A stretch of DNA of 64,000 nt from Pseudomonadota bacterium (GTDB taxonomy: Bacteria; Bdellovibrionota; Bacteriovoracia; Bacteriovoracales; Bacteriovoracaceae), in assembly GCA_027487685.1 (NCBI GenBank), contig JAIYDC010000011.1, positions 1 through 64,000 on the forward strand, read 5' to 3'. Under the pieces are notes generated by a model, which was given only the letters and a program-made list of their open reading frames with translations, was not told where the DNA came from and did not search any database. The position numbers and the translations under genes are program-made. Shown one piece after another: positions 38,967 to 49,760 of this stretch. Within the stretch, counting starts at the first letter, position 1, and the number at the start of each line of letters is the position of its first letter.

Positions 38967-39683
38967 ATGGGAAAAAAAACCGGAAGAGAGGCCCGCGAAG
39001 AACGCGAGCAGATTCTCAAACTCAAACATAAATATGAGAACCGGATTACGATTGCCAAGTTCGGGAAAGAATCCCTAGATTTAAGGGACTATGCTAATGC
39101 GCTTGCCAAGTTTATTGAGTACCTCCAGATAATGTCCGAAATCAAAAAAACACAGGACTTCTACCACCTGAAGCCGAGTCACTTCAACTCCAAGACCGAG
39201 ATCACGGAAATGCTGATGATCAGCCATATCTTCTTTGAGATGGCGAGGATCTATGATGCGATTCCGAAATTCTCAGGAGACTGCCAAAAGTGTTTGGACC
39301 AGTTCGTTATATTTTCCGCCAACCAGCCTTATCAGGTTGTGAATTCGGAAATGGTCCGGAAATACTTGAAGAAATCGGCTTTTAAAAACCCTGAAGTTTT
39401 TCGACACTCTCACGGACAAATCTATGTTCAATCTAAGAAATGCTTTGTTGTGACTTTCTGCTACGGGACAGATCACCCTATCACTCAGGACTACCGCGCC
39501 TTAAAAGACATCCTTCTTGATTCAAACCCGGGTCAGGAAATGGTCCGTCTCTATTATCTTTACTCGTCAGAAGCGGTCTTGCGCTGGGAACATTCAGCAA
39601 TAATGAGACTAGTGACTCGCTTCTTGATTCGACCCATTTTACTTTTCGTGGCAAAAGTCATTCTTCCGTTTATACTTAGATGA
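38967..39683 (+). CDS. Hypothetical protein upstream of LptF/G-like gene
   Basis: Open frame overlapping start of downstream permease; C-terminal hydrophobic segment. Confidence 0.55.
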   Translation: MGKKTGREAREEREQILKLKHKYENRITIAKFGKESLDLRDYANALAKFIEYLQIMSEIKKTQDFYHLKPSHFNSKTEITEMLMISHIFFEMARIYDAIPKFSGDCQKCLDQFVIFSANQPYQVVNSEMVRKYLKKSAFKNPEVFRHSHGQIYVQSKKCFVVTFCYGTDHPITQDYRALKDILLDSNPGQEMVRLYYLYSSEAVLRWEHSAIMRLVTRFLIRPILLFVAKVILPFILR

Positions 39684-40777
39684 TGCTGCTACTCTCTAAG
39701 ATCATTGTTAAGGAATGGTTCAAAAGCCTCCTCGGCGCTATAACTGTGCTTTTTCTACTTATCACCACAGCTGACCTCATCAATGGCTTTCTTCAGGGAA
39801 AGGAGGCAGAGAGAGTTTTACTTGAGTACGCACTCAAAATGCCTGACCTCATGGGTAAAATGTTTCCCATTTGCTGCCTTGTGGCCTCGCTCTTTTCCTT
39901 GAACAAGCTCAAAGGGCACTCCGAGCTAATCTCCATCCTCGCAGCTGGTTATTCTTACGCTAAGATCTACTCCCTGATCGCAGCTTGTGCTCTTTCAGTC
40001 GTTGCGTTACAGTTCGCGAACCTCGGTTTCGCGGAACCCTTTGCCAACAAGATTAAGCGTCAAGAAATCCAGAAAAGTCGTAAGTCTGAGGGAAAGTACC
40101 TCACCCGGAGTTCACTCGAAGGCGGGCGTTTCTGGTATAAAACCAAAGACTACTTCGCCTCGTTTGCTTATTTCGATCGAAAGACTAATTCCTTGCGCGA
40201 CCTCGAAGTTTACTTTTTTTCTGCTGATTACAGTAGCGAGAAGATTCTGAGGGCCGAGCGTGCGACTTTTTCCCAGAAGGGACTTTGGACACTTATGAAT
40301 GTGGCCGAACTCACTTCCCTGGATAAGTCGACTTTCCCCATCCAGGCCAGTGCCCAGGTCCGCATGCTTCGGTTGAACGAAGAGCCCGAAGACTTTGGGG
40401 AATTTGAGGCGGACCTCACGACTCTCAATTTTTTTAAACTCAGGCAGTTCGTGCTTAGGTTGTCAAAGACCGGCATCAATCTCGCCGAATATGAGATTCT
40501 TCTCTTGAATAAACTATTTTTGAGTCTTATCTGTCTGGTTTTTGCACTGGTGCCTGTCTCAACGGTCTTCAATCCCAATCGCCGTTCGGATTCCTTCGGC
40601 AAAAATGTCATTCTAACCTTATTGGTTACCATCTCTTTCTGGATCTTCTATAGCTCTGCTTTGGCATTGGGGAATTCAGGCTCCTTAAATCCATGGGTTG
40701 CCACCGGGATCGTTCCCATAAGTTTTCTCTATTACGTAATCTGGACATTCTGGAAAAACCGAAAGCTCGGTGCATAA
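39680..40777 (+). CDS. LptF/LptG family LPS export permease
   Basis: YjgP/YjgQ layout: N-terminal TMs, periplasmic beta region, three C-terminal TMs. Confidence 0.8.
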   Translation: MMLLLSKIIVKEWFKSLLGAITVLFLLITTADLINGFLQGKEAERVLLEYALKMPDLMGKMFPICCLVASLFSLNKLKGHSELISILAAGYSYAKIYSLIAACALSVVALQFANLGFAEPFANKIKRQEIQKSRKSEGKYLTRSSLEGGRFWYKTKDYFASFAYFDRKTNSLRDLEVYFFSADYSSEKILRAERATFSQKGLWTLMNVAELTSLDKSTFPIQASAQVRMLRLNEEPEDFGEFEADLTTLNFFKLRQFVLRLSKTGINLAEYEILLLNKLFLSLICLVFALVPVSTVFNPNRRSDSFGKNVILTLLVTISFWIFYSSALALGNSGSLNPWVATGIVPISFLYYVIWTFWKNRKLGA

Positions 40778-40819
40778 TCTGGTCTCGTCGCTTCAACTTC
40801 CTTATGCTATAAAAGCCAC

Positions 40820-41392
40820 ATGAAAGTTGAAAACTACAGGCTCGAAGGGAAGAAGCTCCCAATCTTTACCTATCCGGATCAGGTTCTTTCGGCAATGGCA
40901 GCACCTGTGACCGAGTTCAACACTGATCTTGAGAAACTTGTGAAGGACATGCTCTTTACGATGTACCATGCACCAGGCATTGGTCTCGCAGCGCCCCAGG
41001 TAGGGGTCAGCCAACGCATTTTTGTGCTAGACGTCGATTATGACCGTGAGGTCGTGACGAACTCAGAGGGCCTAGATGAAGTACGGATGTCGAACTTTAA
41101 TCCTATGATCCTCATTAATCCTATCATCAGCGGGACTTCGGGAGCTACGACCTTCGAAGAGGGATGCCTTTCTGTTCCAGGGGTCTACGAAGAAGTTAAA
41201 CGGTACAAAAGTATACATGTTAAATACCGAGACCTTAAGGGCGCCGAGCTTGAGTTGAATGCAGATGATCTTTTGTCCATCTGCATTCAGCATGAGAACG
41301 ATCACCTTGATGGTATTGTCTTCATTGAGCGTTTAAGTAATCTTAAAAAAAATTTCTATAAGAAAAAAATGCAGAAAGAGAAAGGTCGATGA
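40820..41392 (+). CDS. def: Peptide deformylase
   Basis: GIGLAAPQVG, EEGCLSVPG, CIQHENDHLDGIVF (HExxD in place of HExxH; E133/H ligands present). Confidence 0.92.
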   Translation: MKVENYRLEGKKLPIFTYPDQVLSAMAAPVTEFNTDLEKLVKDMLFTMYHAPGIGLAAPQVGVSQRIFVLDVDYDREVVTNSEGLDEVRMSNFNPMILINPIISGTSGATTFEEGCLSVPGVYEEVKRYKSIHVKYRDLKGAELELNADDLLSICIQHENDHLDGIVFIERLSNLKKNFYKKKMQKEKGR

Positions 41393-42321
41393 AGATATTC
41401 CGCGTCGCCTTCTGCGGAACCCCTGACTTCTCAGTTCCAACCCTCGAAATTTTGAGTCATCATCCACATGTAGACTTATTGAAAGTTATTTCAATGCCTG
41501 ACCGCCCTGCAGGTCGTGGAATGGAGCTCAAGTCCCCAGAGGTCATCGAATTTTCAAAGGCCAACAAACTTACCTACTTTCAAACTGAAAATATCAATCG
41601 TGAGACTGATATGATGAAGGAGCTCAGGACCCTGGAATTAGATTTCATCGTCGTGCTTGCCTTTGCCCAATTCCTAGGTGAAGAACTGCTAAACATGCCG
41701 AAATACGGATGCTTTAACATTCACACTTCAATTCTTCCGAAGTACAGAGGGGCTGCGCCAATCCAATCAGCGCTTCTAAATGGAGATACCGAAACTGGCG
41801 TCTCTATCCAGAAGATGGTCAAGAAAATGGACGCAGGGGATCTTGTTCATTTTCATACACTTTCGATAGCTCCAACAGAAACTGGTGGTCAACTCTATAC
41901 GCGGTTAAAGTTTCAAGCAGCCATTGCCATGAATGATTTTATCGGGAAGCTCCTTGCGAACGAAGTCACCTATACGGCACAAGACGATGCCAAAGTTTCT
42001 TTCGCGCCAACACTTAAAAAAGATGACGGTAAACTCCTTTTCGCTGAGAAGTCAGTCAACGAGATCCTTAACTGTATCCGCGCCCTTGATCCGTGGCCCG
42101 GCACCTTCTGCTTCCTGAATGGCAAACGACTCAAGGTAATTGCAGCAGATCGGTACCACGCGAAAATCCCACCAGGCAGGGCCTTAAATGATCTCGGCTC
42201 CTTAGTAGTCGGTTGCCTCGACGGATCTCTACGCCTGCGGGAAGTCCAACTCGAAGGAAAGAAGGCTTGCAGTGACCGGGATCTCCTGAACGGAATTAAG
42301 ACAGAAATCACTTTGACCTAA
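41389..42321 (+). CDS. fmt: Methionyl-tRNA formyltransferase
   Basis: FCGTPDFSVPTLE, CFNIHTSILPKYRGAAPIQSALLNGDTETGVSI. Confidence 0.96.
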   Translation: MKIFRVAFCGTPDFSVPTLEILSHHPHVDLLKVISMPDRPAGRGMELKSPEVIEFSKANKLTYFQTENINRETDMMKELRTLELDFIVVLAFAQFLGEELLNMPKYGCFNIHTSILPKYRGAAPIQSALLNGDTETGVSIQKMVKKMDAGDLVHFHTLSIAPTETGGQLYTRLKFQAAIAMNDFIGKLLANEVTYTAQDDAKVSFAPTLKKDDGKLLFAEKSVNEILNCIRALDPWPGTFCFLNGKRLKVIAADRYHAKIPPGRALNDLGSLVVGCLDGSLRLREVQLEGKKACSDRDLLNGIKTEITLT

Positions 42322-42334
42322 ACTAAGGATTACC

Positions 42335-42988
42335 ATGTCCGTAATTATTTCTCCCAGTCTATTATCTTCAGATTTTCTCGAGCTCGGTGCCGAAATCGAA
42401 AGACTCAATTTCGTTGATGATATCTGGCTTCACCTTGATGTTATGGACGGCCACTTCGTCCCAAATCTCAGCTTCGGAGCGCCGGTTCTCGCAAAAATAA
42501 AGACCGTTTCCAAACACAAGCTCGACGCCCACTTCATGGTCACCAACCCAGACGCCTATGCCGATAGTTTCAAAGATCTAGGACTACATAACTTCACCTT
42601 TCACTGGGAAACAGTCGCTCACCAGGACAGAATGATCGCAAAGCTAAAGGAACACTACCCTTCAGTTGGTATTTCATTGAATCCAGCGACTCCTTTGTCC
42701 GTGGTTCCGAGCTATATCTGGGGCAAAGTAGATCTAGTGCTTCTTATGAGCGTTAATCCTGGATTTGGTGGGCAAAAGTTTATTCCTGAAATCGTAGACA
42801 AGGTCATAGAGCTTGATCAAATCCGGCATAAGCACGGATTTAAGTTCTCTATCCAGGTTGACGGTGGTGTGACCGATGAAAACGCTGGGTACCTGATTCA
42901 GGCAGGTGCCAACAATCTGGTCGCAGGCTCTTATGTTTTTTCTGCCCCCAATAAAGACTATATGAGTCGTATCAACAAAATTCGCTAG
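42335..42988 (+). CDS. rpe: Ribulose-phosphate 3-epimerase
   Basis: ISPSLLSSDF, LHLDVMDGHFVPNLSFG, MSVNPGFGGQKFIP, QVDGGV. Confidence 0.96.
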   Translation: MSVIISPSLLSSDFLELGAEIERLNFVDDIWLHLDVMDGHFVPNLSFGAPVLAKIKTVSKHKLDAHFMVTNPDAYADSFKDLGLHNFTFHWETVAHQDRMIAKLKEHYPSVGISLNPATPLSVVPSYIWGKVDLVLLMSVNPGFGGQKFIPEIVDKVIELDQIRHKHGFKFSIQVDGGVTDENAGYLIQAGANNLVAGSYVFSAPNKDYMSRINKIR

Positions 42989-42998
42989 AGGTTCTATC

Positions 42999-44546
42999 AT
43001 GTCAGAAGTTGCGCATTATAAACTTACAGGTACAAATATCACCCTCGAGGACGTCGCAAAGATCTCACGTGCCCCTGTCGGAGCGATCAAACTCGAGATC
43101 GACCCCAACTCTCTCGAGAAAATGAAGAAGTCACGTCAAGTTGTACTCGACATCGTTAAAACGGGGCGACCAGTTTACGGAATCAACACAGGTTTCGGAG
43201 CCCTGGCCTCAAAGCAAATTGCTGTCGAAGATCTCGAACAACTTCAATACAACCTCATCCGCTCTCACTGCACAGGTGTTGGTCGGCCCTTCTCTCGCGA
43301 CATCACTCGTGGAATTATGCTGGCGCGGGCGAATTGTCTTATTCAGGGCTTTTCCGGAGTTACCCCAGAAACCATCAGTCTACTTTTAGACTTCATAAAT
43401 TACGGACTCCATCCAGTTATTCCTGAAAAGGGATCCGTTGGTGCCTCGGGTGACCTTGCCCCTCTTTCGCACATTGCACTTGCGCTTATCGGCGAAGGCG
43501 AGGTGGAGTATCAGGGCAAAATCCTTCCCTCAGCAAAAGCGATGGCCCTCGTTGGAAAAGTTCCGGCGAAACTTGGTCCCAAAGATGGCCTGGCCTTAAT
43601 TAACGGCACCTCTGTCATGCTCGCTCTCGGTGCGCTCGCTTTGGTCGAGGCGAAAAAGATCGTTAAACTCGCAGACATCATTGCTTGTCTCACTCTCGAT
43701 GCAGTACGCGGTACGGCCTCGGCTTTCGACGAGCGTATCTCAAAGCTTAAGCCTCAGCCTGGACAAGTGGACGTTTCTCGTAACCTTCTCCGGCTCATTG
43801 CCGGATCAGAGATCGTAATGTCCCATAAAGATGACGGAAAAGTACAAGACCCGTACTCTCTTCGCTGTATTCCACAGGTGCACGGGGCTTGTCGCCAAAC
43901 CGTACGCCATTCAGAAGAGGTCCTGAGTATTGAGCTTAATTCTGTGACAGATAACCCATTGGTCTTCGCTGATACTGGTCACGTCATCTCTGGAGGGAAT
44001 TTTCACGGCGAGGCCCTAGCACTTACCATGGACTACCTAGCCATGGGTCTTTCAGAAATTTGTAGTATTGCCGAGCGACGAGTGGAAAAGATGATGAATC
44101 CACACTTTTCCGATCTTCCTGCCTTCCTCACACGAGATTCGGGTCTAAACTCAGGACTGATGATCGCACATGTGACCATGGCGGCACTTGCCTCAGAAAA
44201 CAAATACCTCTGTCACCCGGCCTCTGTTGATTCGATCCCGACCTCGACTGATAAAGAGGATCATGTCTCAATGGGTGTTACCTCCGGCCGTAAGCTCCAC
44301 GAGGTGCTGGATAACGTTCAACATGGTCTCGCCATCGAACTCCTCTGCAACACTCAGGGGATCGAATTCCTTCGACCAATGAAATCGTCTGTCGCCTTAG
44401 AAAAAGTTGTGACACTCGTGAGAAAGCATGTTGCGCCAATTGGCGATGACCGAATTTTCCATAAAGATATTGAAGCGCTTACAAAACTCATTCAATCTGA
44501 AGAGCTGATCCGTGAAGTAGAGTCCGTCACCGGACCACTCACATAA
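42999..44546 (+). CDS. hutH: Histidine ammonia-lyase
   Basis: [20 protein letters not shown] region, [25 protein letters not shown]. Confidence 0.96.
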   Translation: MSEVAHYKLTGTNITLEDVAKISRAPVGAIKLEIDPNSLEKMKKSRQVVLDIVKTGRPVYGINTGFGALASKQIAVEDLEQLQYNLIRSHCTGVGRPFSRDITRGIMLARANCLIQGFSGVTPETISLLLDFINYGLHPVIPEKGSVGASGDLAPLSHIALALIGEGEVEYQGKILPSAKAMALVGKVPAKLGPKDGLALINGTSVMLALGALALVEAKKIVKLADIIACLTLDAVRGTASAFDERISKLKPQPGQVDVSRNLLRLIAGSEIVMSHKDDGKVQDPYSLRCIPQVHGACRQTVRHSEEVLSIELNSVTDNPLVFADTGHVISGGNFHGEALALTMDYLAMGLSEICSIAERRVEKMMNPHFSDLPAFLTRDSGLNSGLMIAHVTMAALASENKYLCHPASVDSIPTSTDKEDHVSMGVTSGRKLHEVLDNVQHGLAIELLCNTQGIEFLRPMKSSVALEKVVTLVRKHVAPIGDDRIFHKDIEALTKLIQSEELIREVESVTGPLT

Positions 44547-44556
44547 GGAGTTACCA

Positions 44557-46212
44557 ATGATTATTCCACTTCCCCCGACTGGCGATAAGCTAACCTGTAA
44601 AGGTTGGCACCAAGAAGCTGCCCTTCGCTGCCTCCTTAATAATCTCCACCCTGATGTTGCCGAAGATAGAGATAATCTTGTCGTTTATGGTGGGAATGGT
44701 CAGGCCGCTCGAAATCCGAAGGCTCTTGCCGATCTCATCAAAGCACTTACAAATCTTGAGAATAATGAAACCTTAATCGTTCAATCCGGTAAGCCAGTAG
44801 CTGTATTCCCCAGTAACCCACAGGGCCCCCGGGTCCTCATCGCAAACTCAAATCTCGTCCCTAAATGGGCGACTTGGGACCACTTTAATAAACTCAAAGA
44901 CGAAGGTCTTATGATGTACGGCCAGATGACGGCCGGTTCATGGATTTACATCGGCTCCCAGGGAATCATTCAGGGAACCTATGAAACTTTTATGGCGGCG
45001 GCCCGGAAGCACTTCGGAGGGGACTCCACACTTAAAGGCAGACTGGTTCTAACCGGAGGGATTGGAGGAATGGGAGGTGCTCAGCCCCTCGCAGTAAAAA
45101 TGGCTGAGGGCGTCTGCCTTTGCTGTGACGTAGACCCGACCCGAATTGAGAAGCGATTAAAATCAAAGTACCTAGATGTTTTAGCGAAGTCTTTCGAAGA
45201 GGCGCTAGAGATTGCTCTGAATGCTAAAAAAATCGGTGAGGCACTTACCATTGGCGTGGTAGGAAATGCAGTCGATTTTTTTGAGTTTGTACTCGATAAA
45301 GGCGTTATTCCTGACCTTGTCACCGACCAGACCTCGGCCCATGATCCGTTAAATGGGTATGTCCCTGCGGGAATGAACCTCGCAGAGGCCAACGACCTCA
45401 GGAAATCAGACCCACAAAAATATACCCAATATTCCTACGAAACAATGGGGCATCATGTCCGCATTATGCTCGCTTTCAAGAAGAAGGGCTCCTATGTCTT
45501 CGACTACGGCAATAATCTACGTGCCGGAGCTGAGCGCGTCGGTGTAAAAGACGCCTTTTCATTTCCGGGGTTCGTCCCGGCCTATATAAGACCACTCTTT
45601 TGCGAGGGTTCAGGCCCTTTCCGTTGGATAGCACTTTCAGGAGATCCCGAGGATATTCGCGTAACAGATGAAGCGTTGAAAGCTCTCTTCCCAGAAAACA
45701 AATCAATGATCAACTGGCTTGAGAAGGCCCAGAAAATGATTCAGTTCCAAGGCCTTCCGGCGCGCATCTGCTGGCTGAAGTATGGTGACCGTGAAAAGGC
45801 TGCACTCCTTTTCAATCGTCTGGTTCGGGAGAAGAAAGTTAAAGCACCGATTGTCATCGGGCGGGATCACCTTGACTGTGGCTCTGTCGCTAGCCCAAAC
45901 CGTGAGACAGAGTCAATGATGGACGGATCTGATGCAGTCTCAGACTGGCCACTGTTAAATGCCATGATAAACATCAATAATGGTGCTAGCTGGATTTCTC
46001 TCCATCATGGGGGAGGTGTGGGAATGGGCTTTTCTCAACATTCCGGTATGGTCATCGTTTGCGATGGCACACATGAAATGGACGAACGACTGTCACGTGT
46101 TCTGAATTCAGACTCCGGAATGGGAATTGTTCGCCACGCTGATGCTGGCTATGACATCGCACTCAATGTTGCACGTGACTCGGAAACGAAGATCAAGTTC
46201 CCATCACTTTAA
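44557..46212 (+). CDS. hutU: Urocanate hydratase
   Basis: [49 protein letters not shown]. Confidence 0.96.
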   Translation: MIIPLPPTGDKLTCKGWHQEAALRCLLNNLHPDVAEDRDNLVVYGGNGQAARNPKALADLIKALTNLENNETLIVQSGKPVAVFPSNPQGPRVLIANSNLVPKWATWDHFNKLKDEGLMMYGQMTAGSWIYIGSQGIIQGTYETFMAAARKHFGGDSTLKGRLVLTGGIGGMGGAQPLAVKMAEGVCLCCDVDPTRIEKRLKSKYLDVLAKSFEEALEIALNAKKIGEALTIGVVGNAVDFFEFVLDKGVIPDLVTDQTSAHDPLNGYVPAGMNLAEANDLRKSDPQKYTQYSYETMGHHVRIMLAFKKKGSYVFDYGNNLRAGAERVGVKDAFSFPGFVPAYIRPLFCEGSGPFRWIALSGDPEDIRVTDEALKALFPENKSMINWLEKAQKMIQFQGLPARICWLKYGDREKAALLFNRLVREKKVKAPIVIGRDHLDCGSVASPNRETESMMDGSDAVSDWPLLNAMININNGASWISLHHGGGVGMGFSQHSGMVIVCDGTHEMDERLSRVLNSDSGMGIVRHADAGYDIALNVARDSETKIKFPSL

Positions 46213-46221
46213 CGAGGCCTC

Positions 46222-47436
46222 ATGCTCAAGGCTTATACCGATATAAATGAGATCGTAACCATGAAGGCCGCCTATCATAAAGACGGGCGGCGTCTTATTC
46301 CAGACGATCTTTCCATTATACGTAACGGAGCTATTGTCTTTGATGAGACAAAGATTCTTTGGGTAGGAGACACAGACCGTATCCCGGCGCAATACCGGCC
46401 CTTAGCAAAAAATCTTAAAGGTCATGTACTAACGCCAGAAATTGTCGATTCGCATACACATCTCATCTTCGGTGGTGATCGGGCCCAGGAGTATGCTGAC
46501 CGCTTAAATGGAGCTTCATACGAGGAGATCGCAAAACGTGGTGGAGGAATTCTTTACACCATGCAAATGACAAATGAAGCAAGCCTCGAGGATCTCTTTT
46601 CGATTTCTTGTGAACGCATCGAGCGTCTTCACTCCTATGGAGTTGGTAGTATTGAAATCAAATCTGGCTACGGATTAAATTTCGAACGTGAGTTTGAACT
46701 TTCGATGCTAATCGATAGACTCAAAAAGAAGTATAGAACCCGTGTCCGAATCTTTAACACCTTCCTCGCGGCCCACGACGTCCCTAAGGATTTTTTAAAT
46801 TCTTCCACCTATCTCCAAGAGGTCGTCCTCCCACTTTTGGTCAAGCTGGCCCCATTGAGAATCATCGATGCCGTAGATATTTTTCACGAAAAAAATTACT
46901 TTGGCCCAGATGATGTTCATTTACTTTTCACTCGATCGAGTGAACTTGGAATTCCTTGTAAAATCCACGCAGACGAACTCAATGAAAACGGTGGCGCAAA
47001 ACTTGCGGCTGAATTTAATGCATTATCTGCTGATCACCTTCTTAAAATCTCTGACGAAGGCATTGAAATCCTCGCAAAGTCTCCTACTGTTGCCACTTTG
47101 CTTCCAGGGACCGCCTTTTTTCTAGGAAAGCCACTCGCACGTGCCAGAGCAATGCTAGATGCCGGAGTAAAAGTTGCCCTCGCTTCTGATTTTAATCCAG
47201 GCTCATGCCACTGCGACAATCTTCTACTCGTCGCTTCCATGGCAGCTTCACAGTTAAAGCTTAATCAGGCAGAGCTTTGGGCGGCAATCACCTTAAACGC
47301 CGCGGGAGCTCTCGGGTTTAAAGGCCAAGGGGCACTGATCCCTGGAATGGATGCGCGATTTGCGCTTTTTAAAACTCAAAGCTTGTCTCACATCACCTAC
47401 AACTGGGGCCGAAACTTTTCAATTAGTTTGCCTTAA
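46222..47436 (+). CDS. hutI: Imidazolonepropionase
   Basis: VDSHTHLIFGGDRAQEY, IEIKSGYGL, HADELNENGGAKLAAE, ASDFNPGSCH. Confidence 0.95.
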   Translation: MLKAYTDINEIVTMKAAYHKDGRRLIPDDLSIIRNGAIVFDETKILWVGDTDRIPAQYRPLAKNLKGHVLTPEIVDSHTHLIFGGDRAQEYADRLNGASYEEIAKRGGGILYTMQMTNEASLEDLFSISCERIERLHSYGVGSIEIKSGYGLNFEREFELSMLIDRLKKKYRTRVRIFNTFLAAHDVPKDFLNSSTYLQEVVLPLLVKLAPLRIIDAVDIFHEKNYFGPDDVHLLFTRSSELGIPCKIHADELNENGGAKLAAEFNALSADHLLKISDEGIEILAKSPTVATLLPGTAFFLGKPLARARAMLDAGVKVALASDFNPGSCHCDNLLLVASMAASQLKLNQAELWAAITLNAAGALGFKGQGALIPGMDARFALFKTQSLSHITYNWGRNFSISLP

Positions 47437-47995
47437 GAGCTTTATCGATGAGGGCGGTAAACTCGTTATCCATAAAGTTGTGAAGCCGCTTATTCACGTA
47501 GAGAACTTTCCCTTTGTGATAAATAATCGATACGGGATAGGTCCGTATCATAAACTGACTGCTGATTACCTCGGACGGATCTTCAACAGATTCGAAGTTT
47601 AATTTGTATTTGGCCTCAATCTTCCTGATACTTTCGGAAGCACCATCAGTGTCTCCATTGATACCAATCACCTTCACCTTCCCTTTATACTTTTCTTGAA
47701 ATTCAACCAGGCTTGGGAACTCCTTAAGACATGGAATGCACCAAGATGCCCAGAAATTCAGAACAATGATGGGTGAGGGATCTTTTCCGAGTTCAATTGT
47801 CGTCTTCCGGTTCGTGGTAACTTTCAGCTTTTGAAAGATCATTTCATAAACGGAGTGTTTTTGTTTGTCTTGATCAACCTGCTCCGCCATCGAATTGAAG
47901 TTGTCCCACAGGATTTGGGTGCTAAGAAAGCCGGTAAAGGCCATAATAAATAAGATGAAAGGGATAAATTTTTTTTGCATTATATTCTGCTCCAT
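47423..47995 (-). CDS. TlpA/ResA-like thioredoxin-fold protein
   Basis: N-terminal TM, NFWASWCIPCLKEFPSLVEF. Confidence 0.85.
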   Translation of the reverse strand: MEQNIMQKKFIPFILFIMAFTGFLSTQILWDNFNSMAEQVDQDKQKHSVYEMIFQKLKVTTNRKTTIELGKDPSPIIVLNFWASWCIPCLKEFPSLVEFQEKYKGKVKVIGINGDTDGASESIRKIEAKYKLNFESVEDPSEVISSQFMIRTYPVSIIYHKGKVLYVNKRLHNFMDNEFTALIDKALKAN

Positions 47996-48023
47996 TCTTA
48001 CTTTACTTCAGAAGAAGACGAAT

Positions 48024-48251
48024 ATGAAGCTCAGGAGACTTTTCTCGAGACTTAAACTGACGAAGGTTCTCCTCTCTGAGCGAGGTCAGTCTATCGTCGA
48101 GTTCGTCTTACTCCTTGCAGCGATCGCTAGCGTTTCTTTCTTTTTTGTCGCCATCATGAATAGAAATATCGCACGATATTGGGAATACTCTGCCAATCTA
48201 GTTATAAATGACGGACCGGGTAAGCCGAAAAAAGTTACCCTGCCGCAGTAA
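48024..48251 (+). CDS. Small TadE/Flp-pilin-like membrane protein
   Basis: ERGQSIVEFVLLLAAIASVSFFFVAI matches the G-x-x-x-V-E prepilin/TadE-like pattern. Confidence 0.5.
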   Translation: MKLRRLFSRLKLTKVLLSERGQSIVEFVLLLAAIASVSFFFVAIMNRNIARYWEYSANLVINDGPGKPKKVTLPQ

Positions 48252-48271
48252 GTCAACCCGAGGATAATTGA

Positions 48272-49750
48272 ATGGAATTCCTTTTGGCCATCGACCAGGG
48301 CACAACTGGCACGACGACGCTTCTTTTAGATGCGAAAACCCTTGAGATTCTAGATAAAGAAAAATCAGATTTTCGCCAGATTTTTCCTAAACCTGGTTGG
48401 GTCGAACACGACCTCAACGATATCTGGGAGTCGGTAGTATCATCCGTGACCGCTGTGCTCTCAAGAACTCATGCCAATCCCAAGGCGATCCGGGCCATTG
48501 GAATTACGAACCAACGGGAAACGACCTGTGCCTATGATCAACAGGGGAAGCCTCTTTACCACGCTATCGTTTGGCAAGATCGCCGGACAGCAGAGTATTG
48601 CGATGATCACAGGCTTAGCTATAATGAGCAATGCCGCAAGAAAACTGGCCTCCCACTAGACCCGTATTTTTCAGCAACCAAGATGCGGTGGCTCCTAGAT
48701 CATGTTCCTGCCATTAAGGAGGCAGCTGATTCCAAGAATCTTTGCCTTTCGACGGTTGATGCCTTCCTGGTTCACCGACTAACTGGCGGTGCTAGCTTCG
48801 TCACTGAGCCCTCGAATGCTTCACGAACGATGCTGATGAATCTTAAAGATTTCTCCTGGGACGCAGAACTTTTGAACTTTTTCGGAATCTCTCGTGATTT
48901 TCTTCCAGAAATCCGTGAGTCATTCACCGACTTTGGAACTACTCGGTCTTGTGGAATCCTCCCGGATGGAATCCCAGTTCTTTCCATCCTGGGGGATCAG
49001 CAAGCTGCTCTTTTTGGGCAAGCATGTATAAATGTCGGAGATATTAAATGTACCTACGGAACAGGGGCTTTTCTTCTACTCAATACAGGTGAAGAACTAA
49101 TCCACTCGAGCACAGGACTATTATCAACTGCTGCTTATGCATTCAGAGGAAAACGAATTTATGCTTTGGAGGGTTCGGCATATATTGCTGGCGCAGCGGT
49201 TCAGTGGCTCAGAGATAATCTAAAATGTATAAAATCATCACCTGAAGTCTCCCGGCTTGCGGCGGAGGTCACAGATCTTTCCCAAATGGAAAATGTCCTC
49301 TTCCTCCCCTTCTTTACCGGAATCGGAACACCATACTGGGACGCCAAAGCGAAAGCTGCAATCATAGGTTTAACTAGGGACACGCATAATGGTCATCTTG
49401 CCCGGGCCTGCTTGGAGGGAATAGCTCTGTCCCTGAATGATTCGGTATCGAGCTTCAAACAAGATTTCCCCTACTTGAACGATATTCGGGTGGATGGTGG
49501 GGCATCTTCAAACGACATACTCATGCAGCTCCAAGCCAATTTTTCTGAAAAAACAATCCTAAGACCTGAGGTCACCGATACAACCGCTTTTGGCGTAGCC
49601 GTTGGCTGTCTAGTGGGAAAGGGTGAAATAGCAATCCAAGATTTGGGGCATTTTTGGAAACTAGAACGAAATTTTAAACCGGCAAATGACAGTTATTATA
49701 ATGCTAAGAAAGAACTTTGGAATGAAACGATTCGGCGTCTCTTCCTCTAA
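48272..49750 (+). CDS. glpK: Glycerol kinase
   Basis: AIDQGTTGTTTLLLD, GWVEHDLNDIW, GITNQRETT, GDQQAALFGQACINVGDIKCTYGTGAFLLLNTG. Confidence 0.95.
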   Translation: MEFLLAIDQGTTGTTTLLLDAKTLEILDKEKSDFRQIFPKPGWVEHDLNDIWESVVSSVTAVLSRTHANPKAIRAIGITNQRETTCAYDQQGKPLYHAIVWQDRRTAEYCDDHRLSYNEQCRKKTGLPLDPYFSATKMRWLLDHVPAIKEAADSKNLCLSTVDAFLVHRLTGGASFVTEPSNASRTMLMNLKDFSWDAELLNFFGISRDFLPEIRESFTDFGTTRSCGILPDGIPVLSILGDQQAALFGQACINVGDIKCTYGTGAFLLLNTGEELIHSSTGLLSTAAYAFRGKRIYALEGSAYIAGAAVQWLRDNLKCIKSSPEVSRLAAEVTDLSQMENVLFLPFFTGIGTPYWDAKAKAAIIGLTRDTHNGHLARACLEGIALSLNDSVSSFKQDFPYLNDIRVDGGASSNDILMQLQANFSEKTILRPEVTDTTAFGVAVGCLVGKGEIAIQDLGHFWKLERNFKPANDSYYNAKKELWNETIRRLFL

Positions 49751-49760
49751 TAAATAAGAA

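Noticed and set aside
41268-41310. Peptide deformylase motif reads QHENDHLDG rather than QHExDHLxG
   Set aside because: HENDH is the normal deformylase HExxH-type motif (H-E-N-D-H), so not a deviation
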